From positions 1 through 8,276 of the forward strand of contig JAKLHH010000285.1 of assembly GCA_022710245.1 (NCBI GenBank): DNA of 8,276 nt. The letters are read 5' to 3'. A program made the translations under genes and the position numbers. Numbering within the stretch: position 1 is the first letter of the stretch; every line of letters starts with the position of its first letter. This stretch comes from Myxococcota bacterium. GTDB taxonomy: Bacteria > Myxococcota > Polyangia > GCA-2747355 > JAKLHH01. The notes under the pieces were generated by a model, which saw only the letters and a program-made list of their open reading frames with translations, searched no databases and was not told where the DNA came from. Of this stretch, positions 1 through 7,353 are shown piece after piece.

Positions 1-1
1 C

Positions 2-784
2 GGCGAGGAGCTCGCGCTCCCGCACATCCAGCCCAAGGGCCGCAAGACCATCGTCACCAAGAAGGACCGCTTCACCTCCATCCGGCTCACCGGCCCCGAG
101 TCGCTCCGGCACTTCAAGCGCACCTTCAAGCGCGCGCTCCGGCGCCAGATCGCCATGGGGATCTACAACCCGGACAAGCCGGTCATCATCCCGGTGCGCG
201 AGGACAAGCGCTACCGGAGCTGGAAGGAGGAGTCGCTGCCGGAGACGAACGCCGTGATCATCTACATCATGGACGTCTCCGGCTCGATGGGCGACGAGCA
301 GAAGGAGATCGTGCGCATCGAGTCCTTCTGGATCGACACCTGGCTCCGCTCGCAGTACGACGGCATCGAGTCCCGCTACATCATCCACGACGCCACCGCC
401 AAGGAGGTCGACCGCGACACCTTCTTCAAGACCCGGGAGAGCGGCGGCACGATGATCTCCTCGGCGTACAAGCTCTGCGCCAAGATGATCGACGACGAGT
501 ACGCGCCCTCCGAGTGGAACATCTACCCGTTCCACTTCTCCGACGGCGACAACTGGTCGGTCGACGACACCGCGCTCTGCATCCGCCTGCTCCGGGAGCA
601 GATCCTCCCGGCCGCCAACATGTTCTGCTACGGCCAGGTGGAGAGCCCGTACGGGAGCGGCCAGTTCCTGAAGGACCTCAAGGACCACTTCTCCGACGAC
701 GTGGACAGCCTCGTCACCTCGGAGATCAAGGGACGCGAGGCGATCGTCGACTCGATCCAGACCTTCCTGGGCAAGGGCAAATAG
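2..784 (+). CDS. yhbH: DUF444 / YhbH (YeaH) family protein, 5'-truncated
   Basis: The reading frame is open to the left edge, so the start codon lies outside the window and 260 C-terminal residues are visible. The in-frame ATG at 155 is internal, because basic, family-like sequence continues upstream of it. A von Willebrand A-like fold is indicated by the MIDAS motif DVSGS at 272-286, followed by SGGTM (about 442-456) and FHFSDGDNW (about 532-558). These match the DUF444 family (E. coli YeaH about 427 aa, B. subtilis YhbH about 392 aa), so roughly 130-170 residues are missing. The family is cytoplasmic and its biochemistry is unsettled. It is co-expressed with the serine kinase PrkA/YeaG and with SpoVR in starvation or sporulation programmes. 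The stop is 2 bp before spoVR, implying one transcript and probable translational coupling. Family assignment is firm; any role in this organism is inferred from relatives. Confidence 0.93.
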   Translation, partial: GEELALPHIQPKGRKTIVTKKDRFTSIRLTGPESLRHFKRTFKRALRRQIAMGIYNPDKPVIIPVREDKRYRSWKEESLPETNAVIIYIMDVSGSMGDEQKEIVRIESFWIDTWLRSQYDGIESRYIIHDATAKEVDRDTFFKTRESGGTMISSAYKLCAKMIDDEYAPSEWNIYPFHFSDGDNWSVDDTALCIRLLREQILPAANMFCYGQVESPYGSGQFLKDLKDHFSDDVDSLVTSEIKGREAIVDSIQTFLGKGK

Positions 785-786
785 CC

Positions 787-2277
<1,491 letters not shown>

Positions 2278-2286
2278 TTCTAATAC

Positions 2287-2316
2287 TTGGCGCGCGGGGC
2301 ACGCTCGCGCTACCCT
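2287..2316 (+). promoter_or_regulatory. Candidate sigma70-type promoter for the PP2C gene
   Basis: TTGGCG (2287-2292), an 18-bp spacer, then TACCCT (2311-2316) lie in the 49-bp gap between spoVR and the phosphatase. The same layout recurs before the genes at 3157 and 7248. A start of transcription about 7 bp after the -10 box (near 2323) would leave a leader of only about 4 nt before the ATG at 2327. This is a motif call only; GC-rich genomes give chance matches. Confidence 0.45.
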
Positions 2317-2326
2317 TGGGATCGAG

Positions 2327-3091
2327 ATGAAGCTCCTCGCCTGGGGACTCACCGACGTCGGCCGCAAACGAGACCACAACGAGGACTCGTACCTGGTCAA
2401 CCCCGACCTCGGCCTCTTCGCCGTCGCCGACGGGATGGGCGGGCACGCGGGAGGCGACCGCGCCAGCCGCCTCGCGGTGGAGATCGTCGAGCGGGAGGTG
2501 AAGGCCAGCGCGGCGAACGGCACCGGCACGGTCCCCATCGGGCCGTCGGCCGAGGCCCCGCCGGCGCGGGACCTGCGCGCGGCGGCGACCATGGCCGGGC
2601 GCACCATCTTCGACCTGGCCGAGGGCAACCCGCAGCTGGCCGGCATGGGGACCACGCTGACCGCGCTCCGCTTCACCGGCGGCCGCGCCTACCTCGCGCA
2701 CGTCGGCGACAGCCGCGCCTACCTCTACCGCGACGATCGCATCGAGCAGCTCACCGAGGACCACTCCTGGATCGAGGAGCAGGTGCGGGCAGGGTTCATG
2801 ACGCCCGCCGAGGCGCGCGAGAGCTCGCTCAAGCACATCATCACGCGCTCGGTGGGCTTCGAGCGGGACGTCGAGGTCGACCTGCTGGTGATGCCGATCC
2901 TGATGGGGGACTGCTTCCTCATCTGCTCGGACGGCCTCTCCAACTACCTGCCGCTCGAGGACCTGCGCCACGACCTCAGCCAGGGCTACTACTCCGACGT
3001 CCCGCGCGCGCTGGTGCAGCGAGCGAACGAGCGCGGCGGCGACGACAACATCACGGTCGTGCTGATCTACGTGGCGAACGACGCCGCCTAG
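2327..3091 (+). CDS. PP2C-family serine/threonine protein phosphatase
   Basis: A complete 254-aa single-domain enzyme of the usual length for bacterial PrpC/Stp-type PP2C phosphatases. These are cytoplasmic, metal-dependent enzymes that dephosphorylate Ser/Thr residues. All signature motifs are present in order: [12 protein letters not shown] (residues 9-20), the metal-binding VADGMGGH (33-40, with Asp35 and Gly36), [17 protein letters not shown] (Asp128), CSDGLSN (Asp202) and GGDDNIT (Asp239). Metal-coordinating aspartates are therefore intact and activity is expected. The ATG at 2327 must be the start, because motif I begins by residue 7 and no earlier in-frame start is convincing. No strong Shine-Dalgarno sequence precedes it, and the -10 box is only 10 bp upstream. 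It lies 49 bp after spoVR on the same strand. A functional link with the PrkA kinase expected upstream is attractive but inferred. Confidence 0.96.
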   Translation: MKLLAWGLTDVGRKRDHNEDSYLVNPDLGLFAVADGMGGHAGGDRASRLAVEIVEREVKASAANGTGTVPIGPSAEAPPARDLRAAATMAGRTIFDLAEGNPQLAGMGTTLTALRFTGGRAYLAHVGDSRAYLYRDDRIEQLTEDHSWIEEQVRAGFMTPAEARESSLKHIITRSVGFERDVEVDLLVMPILMGDCFLICSDGLSNYLPLEDLRHDLSQGYYSDVPRALVQRANERGGDDNITVVLIYVANDAA

Positions 3092-3118
3092 CGGGGCGTT
3101 GCGGCGCGCCGCGCCCCG
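3092..3118 (+). terminator. GC-rich palindrome directly after the PP2C stop (possible terminator or operator)
   Basis: The palindrome begins at the base after the TAG. CGGGGC (3092-3097) pairs with GCCCCG (3113-3118), and between them lies the perfect 12-bp palindrome GCGGCGCGCCGC (3101-3112). Together they can form a very stable hairpin with a 3-nt bulge (3098-3100). No T-run follows, so it is not a classical intrinsic terminator. It overlaps the -35 box and spacer of the next promoter, so it could instead be a protein-binding site. Confidence 0.35.
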
Positions 3119-3127
3119 GACTACGCT
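3099..3127 (+). promoter_or_regulatory. Candidate promoter for the 3157-5644 gene block
   Basis: TTGCGG (3099-3104), a 17-bp spacer and TACGCT (3122-3127) stand 29 bp before the ATG at 3157. The predicted transcript would start near 3134 and carry GGAGG (3147-3151) in a leader of about 23 nt. The -35 box and spacer coincide with the GC palindrome at 3092-3118. The call rests on motifs and on similarity to two other promoters in the window. Confidence 0.42.
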
Positions 3128-3156
3128 CCAGCACCATCCCGGAAGCGGAGGTCACC

Positions 3157-3963
3157 ATGCCGAGCGCCAAGCCCGTTCCCCTCGCCAGGAAGCTCTACGC
3201 GCCGCTCCGGCGCGGCCTCGCCGCGGCGGACCCGGCGCAGCGCCCCGAGGGGCTGCACGCGGGCGGGCCGGCGCTGAAGATCCTCGCCCAGGAGGGCCCG
3301 GCGGCGACGAGCCTCGCGCTCTGGACGGTGGAGACGATCCAGCACCTGGTCCCGGCCGCGGAGCAGGCCGCGCTCGAGGAGGGGCTCGCCCAGCTCCGCG
3401 AGGTGCTCGCGCTCCGCGAGCGGCTGGTGGCGGCGCTGCCGCCCGAGAAGGTGCGCATGGGAGAGGGCTACGAGGCGCTCAGCAAGGCAGCCGGCAAGCT
3501 GAAGGACCCCGCCGGCGAGTCGGCGCCGCTGGTGGCGGTCCGCGCGGCGCTCGGCGCCTTCCGCTGCCTGCCCGGCGGCTACAACGAGCGCGCGGTGAGC
3601 TTCTGCGGCGACGCGGTCGAGGCCGCGGTCAAGGCGCTCTCCGGTGAGGGCGGCGAGTCCGTGCGCCGCTACCTCGTCGAGCTCGACGAGCGGGCGCTGG
3701 CGCTGGAGTTCGCGGCCTGGGCCAGCGCGAAGGGCCCGCTCCAGGCGCCGCCCGCGATCCGGCGCGTCCTCTGGCGCGGCGCCGACGAGAAGGGCCACCC
3801 GGCGCTCTGGGTGGTGCGCCTCGCGGAGGGCGGCCACGGCATCCTCTCCAAGGTCGGTCGCCGGTGGGCGTGGACCCAGGGGACGCGGGACGAGGTGCTC
3901 GCCTCGGTCCCCGACGCGCAGTTCGCCGCGGCCGTCGAGACCACCACCGCGAGAGACAGCTGA
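3157..3963 (+). CDS. Uncharacterised soluble Ala/Leu-rich protein
   Basis: A 268-aa protein not recognised as any known family. The ATG at 3157 is preceded by GGAGG (3147-3151) with a 5-nt gap. The same frame is open further upstream, but that part overlaps the PP2C gene out of frame and is discarded. Residues 1 to about 195 are rich in Ala, Leu, Glu and Arg and look helical, with possible coiled-coil stretches around 60-90. The last 70 residues (about 199-268) change character: IRRVLWRG, ALWVVRLAEGGHGILSKVG and RRWAWTQG suggest a small beta-containing module. There is no signal peptide or transmembrane segment, so it is probably cytoplasmic. The next gene follows after 33 bp with a strong ribosome site, so the two are probably co-transcribed. 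Codon use and third-position GC support a real gene. Confidence 0.8.
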   Translation: MPSAKPVPLARKLYAPLRRGLAAADPAQRPEGLHAGGPALKILAQEGPAATSLALWTVETIQHLVPAAEQAALEEGLAQLREVLALRERLVAALPPEKVRMGEGYEALSKAAGKLKDPAGESAPLVAVRAALGAFRCLPGGYNERAVSFCGDAVEAAVKALSGEGGESVRRYLVELDERALALEFAAWASAKGPLQAPPAIRRVLWRGADEKGHPALWVVRLAEGGHGILSKVGRRWAWTQGTRDEVLASVPDAQFAAAVETTTARDS

Positions 3964-3996
3964 GGCACCCGTGCGAGGAGCGCGAGGAGGGCAGCG

Positions 3997-4587
3997 ATGA
4001 TCCAGAGCCAGGGAGCGCCGCGGTCCACGGCCGCGCCGAAGGTCTACGGCATCCTCTCCATCATCTTTGGCGCCATCACCGTGGTGGTGACGCTCTTCAG
4101 CGGCTGCATGGCGGCGATGATGAAGGCGAGCCCGATGGGCGTCGCGCGGCCGGGGGTGTCGGGGGGCGCCGCGATCGGCGAGGCCTACGCGCGCTACTTC
4201 GCGGCCACGCACACGGCCACCATCATCCAGACGATCCTCTTCATCGTCTTCTCCATCGCGCTCCTCTTCATCGGCATCGGCCAGCTCCGCTACCGCCGCT
4301 GGGCGCGGAGCGCCTCGCTGATCTGGGGCGTGGGGGCGCTGCTCGGGCTCGCCGCCACGGTGGTGGTGACGCGGGTGATCGTCTCTCCGGCCACGACCGC
4401 GCTCTACGACACGCTCCAGCAGGCCTACGGCGCGGGCTCGATCGAGGCGAAGGTGCAGGAGATGATGCGCGGGATGGTGAGCGGCTCGGTGATGAGCGTG
4501 ATCACCGTCGTCCTCTACGCGCCCTACCCGCTGCTGCTGCTGCTCCAGTTCTCGCGCGCGCGGATGCGCGAGGCGATGCGGGACTGA
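3997..4587 (+). CDS. Four-helix integral membrane protein, function unknown
   Basis: A 196-aa protein with a strong ribosome site, GAGGAGG at 3984-3990, 6 nt before the ATG. Four hydrophobic segments are visible at about residues 16-40, 74-97, 106-129 and 165-186, predicting an inner-membrane protein. Loop 1 (about 43-72) is Gly/Ala-rich; loop 2 is short and basic (RYRRWAR at 98-104), so it should face the cytoplasm, which places both termini in the cytoplasm. Loop 3 (about 131-164) would be periplasmic. The C-terminus RARMREAMRD is also basic, which agrees with the positive-inside rule. No catalytic motif was recognised. It is probably in an operon with the gene ending at 3963. Its TGA overlaps by one base the ATG of a possible 20-codon ORF. 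Confidence 0.82.
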   Translation: MIQSQGAPRSTAAPKVYGILSIIFGAITVVVTLFSGCMAAMMKASPMGVARPGVSGGAAIGEAYARYFAATHTATIIQTILFIVFSIALLFIGIGQLRYRRWARSASLIWGVGALLGLAATVVVTRVIVSPATTALYDTLQQAYGAGSIEAKVQEMMRGMVSGSVMSVITVVLYAPYPLLLLLQFSRARMREAMRD

Positions 4588-4649
4588 TGGAACCAGTGCA
4601 GCCAGAGCTTCGCGATCTATTGCTTCGAGCTCTGAGGTGTGGCGAATGA
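4587..4649 (+). CDS. Possible 20-aa translationally coupled mini-ORF
   Basis: This ORF exactly fills the gap between the membrane-protein gene and the lipoprotein gene. Its ATG (4587-4589) shares a base with the upstream TGA (TGATG overlap). Its TGA (4647-4649) overlaps the downstream ATG at 4646 (ATGA overlap). It encodes MEPVQPELRDLLLRALRCGE, which could form a short amphipathic helix. The ribosome site is weak (CGGGA just upstream), so it would depend on ribosomes finishing the upstream gene. It may be a coupling or leader peptide, or a chance ORF in GC-rich DNA. The double overlap is the only real evidence. Confidence 0.3.
   Translation: MEPVQPELRDLLLRALRCGE
4603..4634 (+). promoter_or_regulatory. 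Inverted repeat just before the lipoprotein ribosome site
   Basis: CAGAGCT (4603-4609) and AGCTCTG (4628-4634) are perfect 7-base arms, extendable by a G-U pair, with a loop of about 16-18 nt. The right arm ends at the first base of GAGGTG (4634-4639), the ribosome site of the lipoprotein gene. Folding could hinder initiation, and ribosomes on the mini-ORF would melt it. No T-run follows, so terminator activity is unlikely. The short arms make this tentative. Confidence 0.25.
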
Positions 4650-5644
4650 CCCTGCTCGAGCGAGTGAGATGGTGCAGCGTGACGGCGAGGTCGGCGCCCG
4701 TGCTCTCGCTGCTGCTGTTCGCGTCCTGCGTGCGCGGCGGCTTCGGCGTCGAGGCGCGCGCGCCAGAGCTCGGCACGGACCTCGGACGGTCCGAGGGCGG
4801 CGGCGACCAGCGCGCGGATCGTGGCGCGGGGGGAGGTGAGGTCGCTGCTGGTGATCTCCTCCGCGACCTCGTCGGTGCGGGCGACCTCGACCTCAAGGGC
4901 GACGCGAGCGACGACTACAAGACCGCCGCTCCGACCTCGGTCACGAGCGGGACCGGCAGCCTCTCGCCGCAGGACCTCGGCGACTGCTTCGCGCTGCCCG
5001 TCTCGGTCGGCCAGGGGCTGGCGGTCACGGTGCGGGGGCTGGCGGGCCAGACGTTCGTCGACTTCGGCGTCACGTTGTTCTGCGCGGGCACCGGGCCGAT
5101 CACCTCGAGCAGCTCCCCTGGACCGCTGACGACCGGGACCTGGAGCTCGCTGACCAGCAACATCCACGCCGTCGGACCCTGCGGGTTCTGCGTCTCGCAC
5201 ACGGGCGGGAGCGGCGCCTACGAGGTGAAGACGCTGATCACCGGCGTCGCGGCCCGCCCGGCCAGCCAGCAGGCCGACATGGGAACCGCCGGGGACGCGA
5301 GCAACGTCGCCGGGACGCCCACCTCGCTCCAGCCCGGCGCGGGCACCGGCGAGCTCTACATCGCCGACGGAGCCTCCCTCGGCACCGACACGCTCGACAG
5401 CTACGGCGTCTCGCTCGCCCAGGGGCAGACCCTCACCGTTACCGCCCAGGGACCGCCCTACGCGACGCTCGACCTCACGCTGGTCAAGCCCGACGGGGCC
5501 AAGCTGCCGGTCGTCGCTGTTGGCAGCACCTCGCCGGCCGTGAAGGCGGTGACGGCGGGGGCGGGCGAGGCGGGCGTGTGGCGGATCGAGGTCTCCAGCT
5601 TCACCTTCGCCGGCGTCTACTCGCTGGACGTGCAGCGGCAGTGA
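4646..5644 (+). CDS. Lipoprotein with two PPC-like beta-sandwich repeats
   Basis: The preferred start is the ATG at 4646, 6 nt after GAGGTG (4634-4639); a GTG at 4637 would add three residues but overlaps that site. This gives 332 aa. The N-terminus has basic residues, the hydrophobic stretch VLSLLLFAS and a lipobox ending at Cys28 (FASC), so export and lipidation by Lgt/Lsp are expected. Residues about 36-92 form a Gly/Asp/Arg-rich low-complexity linker. Two related domains follow (about 93-201 and 213-332). Each contains an aromatic/Asp strand, a V-x-x-G-Q turn and a T-V strand (FALPVSVGQGLAVTV at 115-129; YGVSLAQGQTLTVTA), and each ends in a YxV/YxL strand. This resembles bacterial pre-peptidase C-terminal (PPC) domains. 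Only repeat 1 has cysteines (114, 146, 179, 182). No enzyme domain is present, so a surface or binding role is inferred. Confidence 0.82.
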   Translation: MTLLERVRWCSVTARSAPVLSLLLFASCVRGGFGVEARAPELGTDLGRSEGGGDQRADRGAGGGEVAAGDLLRDLVGAGDLDLKGDASDDYKTAAPTSVTSGTGSLSPQDLGDCFALPVSVGQGLAVTVRGLAGQTFVDFGVTLFCAGTGPITSSSSPGPLTTGTWSSLTSNIHAVGPCGFCVSHTGGSGAYEVKTLITGVAARPASQQADMGTAGDASNVAGTPTSLQPGAGTGELYIADGASLGTDTLDSYGVSLAQGQTLTVTAQGPPYATLDLTLVKPDGAKLPVVAVGSTSPAVKAVTAGAGEAGVWRIEVSSFTFAGVYSLDVQRQ

Positions 5645-5647
5645 AGA

Positions 5648-6379
5648 CTACTGCTCGCAGCCGAGCTGCGCGGGCACCGTCTGGGCGACGCCGAGGAGGC
5701 TGAGCGGGAGGGTCAGGTTGATCTTCACCCCCTCCGCGGTGGGGCTCACCGCCAGCGAGCCGCCGAGCAGGCGCACCAGCTCGGGCTGACTCACGATCAG
5801 CTCGCCGACCACGTCGCCGAGCCCCTCGGCGAGGTCGATCGGGCAGCGGCCGTGCACCACGGCGAACCCGGTAGGTAGCGGCATCACCGTCGGCTCCATG
5901 CCCGCGTGGCCGGCGAGGAACGGCGCCAGCTGCTCCGCCTTGCTCGCGGCCGCGGCCTCGGTGCCGGCGCGTCCGAGGGAGAGGTAGAACGGACGGTCGA
6001 GCGCCGAGAGCATCCCGAGCGCGGGCTGGAGCGCTGCCTTGACCACCTGGGCCACCGCGCGCTGGAAGACCTCGCGGAGCTGGTCCTGCAGGGCGCTGTC
6101 GACGCCGAGCTCGTCCGCCTGGCCGCTCAGCAGCAGCAGCGCGAGCTCGTTGCAGCTCAGGTTCGCCAGCTGCTCCGCCTGCTGCTCGTCGCAGCTCTCG
6201 AGGAACGGATAGCCGAAGCAGCTCTCCAGGCGCTCGGCGGCGGCGGTGCAGGAGGGCGAGTCCGCGTAGCTAGCGGCGGTGCGCTCGCCCCCGCTCGGGC
6301 CGTCGATGCCGCAGCCGAGGACGGCGAGGGCGGCGAGGACGGCGCACAGCATCAGGGTCAGCGGTCGGGTCGCTCTCAC
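5648..6379 (-). CDS. Cysteine-rich putative lipoprotein, function unknown
   Basis: A 243-aa protein read from a GTG at 6379, chosen because AGGAGG (6387-6392) lies 7 nt upstream and the signal peptide begins immediately. The same frame is open for about 285 more codons upstream, but that stretch is an out-of-frame shadow of the next gene. The N-terminus has two Arg, a hydrophobic segment (7-22) and a lipobox VLGC with Cys23, predicting an exported lipoprotein. Four cysteines (44, 54, 63, 76) lie within CTAAAERLESC, FLESC and LSCNEL; two more are at 179 and 241 near the C-terminus. Six cysteines after lipidation could form three disulfides in the periplasm. Residues 88-155 look helical. No known domain was recognised; spaced-Cys lipoproteins of this sort are common in Myxococcota (recollection, not tested). 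It ends 3 bp from the convergent lipoprotein gene, and no promoter as clear as that at 7267-7296 was found in its 149-bp upstream gap. Confidence 0.82.
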   Translation of the reverse strand: MRATRPLTLMLCAVLAALAVLGCGIDGPSGGERTAASYADSPSCTAAAERLESCFGYPFLESCDEQQAEQLANLSCNELALLLLSGQADELGVDSALQDQLREVFQRAVAQVVKAALQPALGMLSALDRPFYLSLGRAGTEAAAASKAEQLAPFLAGHAGMEPTVMPLPTGFAVVHGRCPIDLAEGLGDVVGELIVSQPELVRLLGGSLAVSPTAEGVKINLTLPLSLLGVAQTVPAQLGCEQ

Positions 6380-6528
6380 GGCTGCACCTCCTCGATGGGC
6401 GGGGGTACAGCAAGAGGCAGGCCAGCCAGCACCGGTGGCCGGGTGCGTGGAACACGAATGATCTCGTGGAGCCGCCGGGGACAATCGACCCCGCGGCCCT
6501 GACCACTCCACACGCCGGTCGGTGCCGC

Positions 6529-7248
6529 TCAGGGGCGGGTGAGGGCGACGCTGTAGGGGGTGATCTCGAAGTTCTCGAAGTCGGCCGTCTTGCCCGGGGA
6601 GACCGCGACGCAGCCGGGCCCCTCGCCGGCCTCGACGGTGAGCCGCAGCGTGGTGCCCACGATCTCGTAGTGGCCGGTGTAGCTCGCGCCGTTGCCCCAC
6701 CAGGACCAGGTCTTGTCCGCGTGCATCTCGATGCCGCCGGCGCGCTGGCCCTCGGCGCAGACGCTGTTGTAGGCGATCCAGCGGCCGTAGAGCGTCGGCT
6801 CCTCCTCGGTGGAGTCGAGCTTGGTCAGGTTGATGTTGGTGGAGTAGGGCCCCACGCTGAAGGTCCCGTTGAAGTCGTAGTCGGTGAAGCTGACCGTGGT
6901 CCCCTCGTTCCAGAACTGGAGCTTGCGCTTGTAGGGGACGTCCTTGATCACTCCGACGCAGCTCTCGGACTCGACCCCGCCCTTGGCGGTGTTGGAGTAG
7001 ACCTTGTCGGCGACGGACCAGACCCCCTCCAGGCGGCCGCCGTCGGCGGAGTCCACGGTGTAGGTCCCGTCGGCCTTGTAGGTATAGGTGAAGGAGCACT
7101 TGCTGGTCTGGCGCTTCCAGCTCCCGATCAGCGTCCCTGTCTCCGACGGGGTGCCGAAGCTGTCCGGGCTCTTCGGCCGGGTCGTGTCGCCGCAGCCGGC
7201 GATCAGCAGGGCACCGCTCGCGATCAGCCACCACACACGGTCACGCAT
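6529..7248 (-). CDS. Lipoprotein with two tandem GxW lipocalin-like repeats
   Basis: A 239-aa protein starting at the ATG at 7248, with GGAGG (7256-7260) 7 nt upstream. An upstream in-frame ATG at 7296 is less likely, because it coincides with the proposed -35 box and lacks a signal sequence start. The N-terminus MRDRVWWLIASG and lipobox IAGC (Cys19) predict lipidation; Asp is at +3, so outer-membrane sorting is likely but uncertain. A short linker (20-37) follows, then two repeats. Repeat 1 has GSW (42-44), Cys51, KADGTYT (58-64), GVWSV (75-79) and Cys97. Repeat 2 has GRW (155-157), Cys164, HADKTWS (176-182), GHYEIVG (192-198) and Cys213. The GxW opening and a beta-rich pattern suggest small lipocalin-like barrels, each with a cysteine pair. 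The ligand is unknown. No family name could be fixed from sequence alone. Confidence 0.84.
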   Translation of the reverse strand: MRDRVWWLIASGALLIAGCGDTTRPKSPDSFGTPSETGTLIGSWKRQTSKCSFTYTYKADGTYTVDSADGGRLEGVWSVADKVYSNTAKGGVESESCVGVIKDVPYKRKLQFWNEGTTVSFTDYDFNGTFSVGPYSTNINLTKLDSTEEEPTLYGRWIAYNSVCAEGQRAGGIEMHADKTWSWWGNGASYTGHYEIVGTTLRLTVEAGEGPGCVAVSPGKTADFENFEITPYSVALTRP

Positions 7249-7266
7249 GTTCGAACCTCCCGCGCC

Positions 7267-7296
7267 TGCGTACTGCGAACGGCGGCGGGGAGTCAA
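7267..7296 (-). promoter_or_regulatory. Candidate sigma70-type promoter for the GxW-repeat lipoprotein
   Basis: On the minus strand TTGACT (7296-7291), an 18-bp spacer and TACGCA (7272-7267) lie 19 bp before the ATG at 7248. The -35 box matches five of six consensus bases, the best in the window. The transcript would start near 7260, so GGAGG would sit at its very 5' end. The call is motif-based. Confidence 0.5.
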
Positions 7297-7316
7297 GGCA
7301 GCAGGTGGCAGGGTCA

Positions 7317-7341
7317 GGTGCCGGCGGGGGAAGGCGGCACC
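7317..7341 (-). terminator. Possible terminator hairpin after the SDR gene
   Basis: GGTGCCG (7317-7323) and CGGCACC (7335-7341) are perfect 7-base inverted arms around an 11-nt loop. They lie 12 bp past the stop of the SDR gene and 20 bp before the next promoter, where a terminator is expected. No T-tract follows on the minus strand, so it is at best a non-classical terminator or a 3'-end stabilising structure. Confidence 0.35.
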
Positions 7342-7353
7342 GGCGGGGCGCGG

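Noticed and set aside
514..786. N-terminal extension of the spoVR frame from 514
   Set aside because: It overlaps yhbH in another frame and gives Pro/Arg/Gly-rich nonsense. SpoVR homology begins just after the ATG at 787.
2287..3156. Upstream extension of the frame of the 3157 gene
   Set aside because: It is an out-of-frame reading of the PP2C gene. The ATG at 3157 has its own GGAGG and promoter.
3121..4896. 591-codon minus-strand ORF
   Set aside because: It is antisense to three + strand genes that have good ribosome sites. Its Arg/Ala/His-rich translation is a composition artefact.
6420..6468. Short inverted repeats (GGCCA/TGGCC at 6420-6440 and CACGA/TCGTG at 6453-6468) in the gap between the two minus-strand lipoprotein genes
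   Set aside because: The arms are only 5 bases, with no T-run or good promoter context; this is expected by chance in GC-rich DNA.
6380..7234. Upstream extension of the minus-strand frame of the cysteine-rich lipoprotein
   Set aside because: It is a frame shadow of the GxW lipoprotein. A signal peptide and AGGAGG fix the start at 6379.
7320..7348. Direct repeat of CCGGCGGGG (7321-7329 and 7340-7348)
   Set aside because: Two short G/C-only copies are low-complexity and unsupported as an iteron or operator. The inverted arms at 7317-7341 explain the region better.
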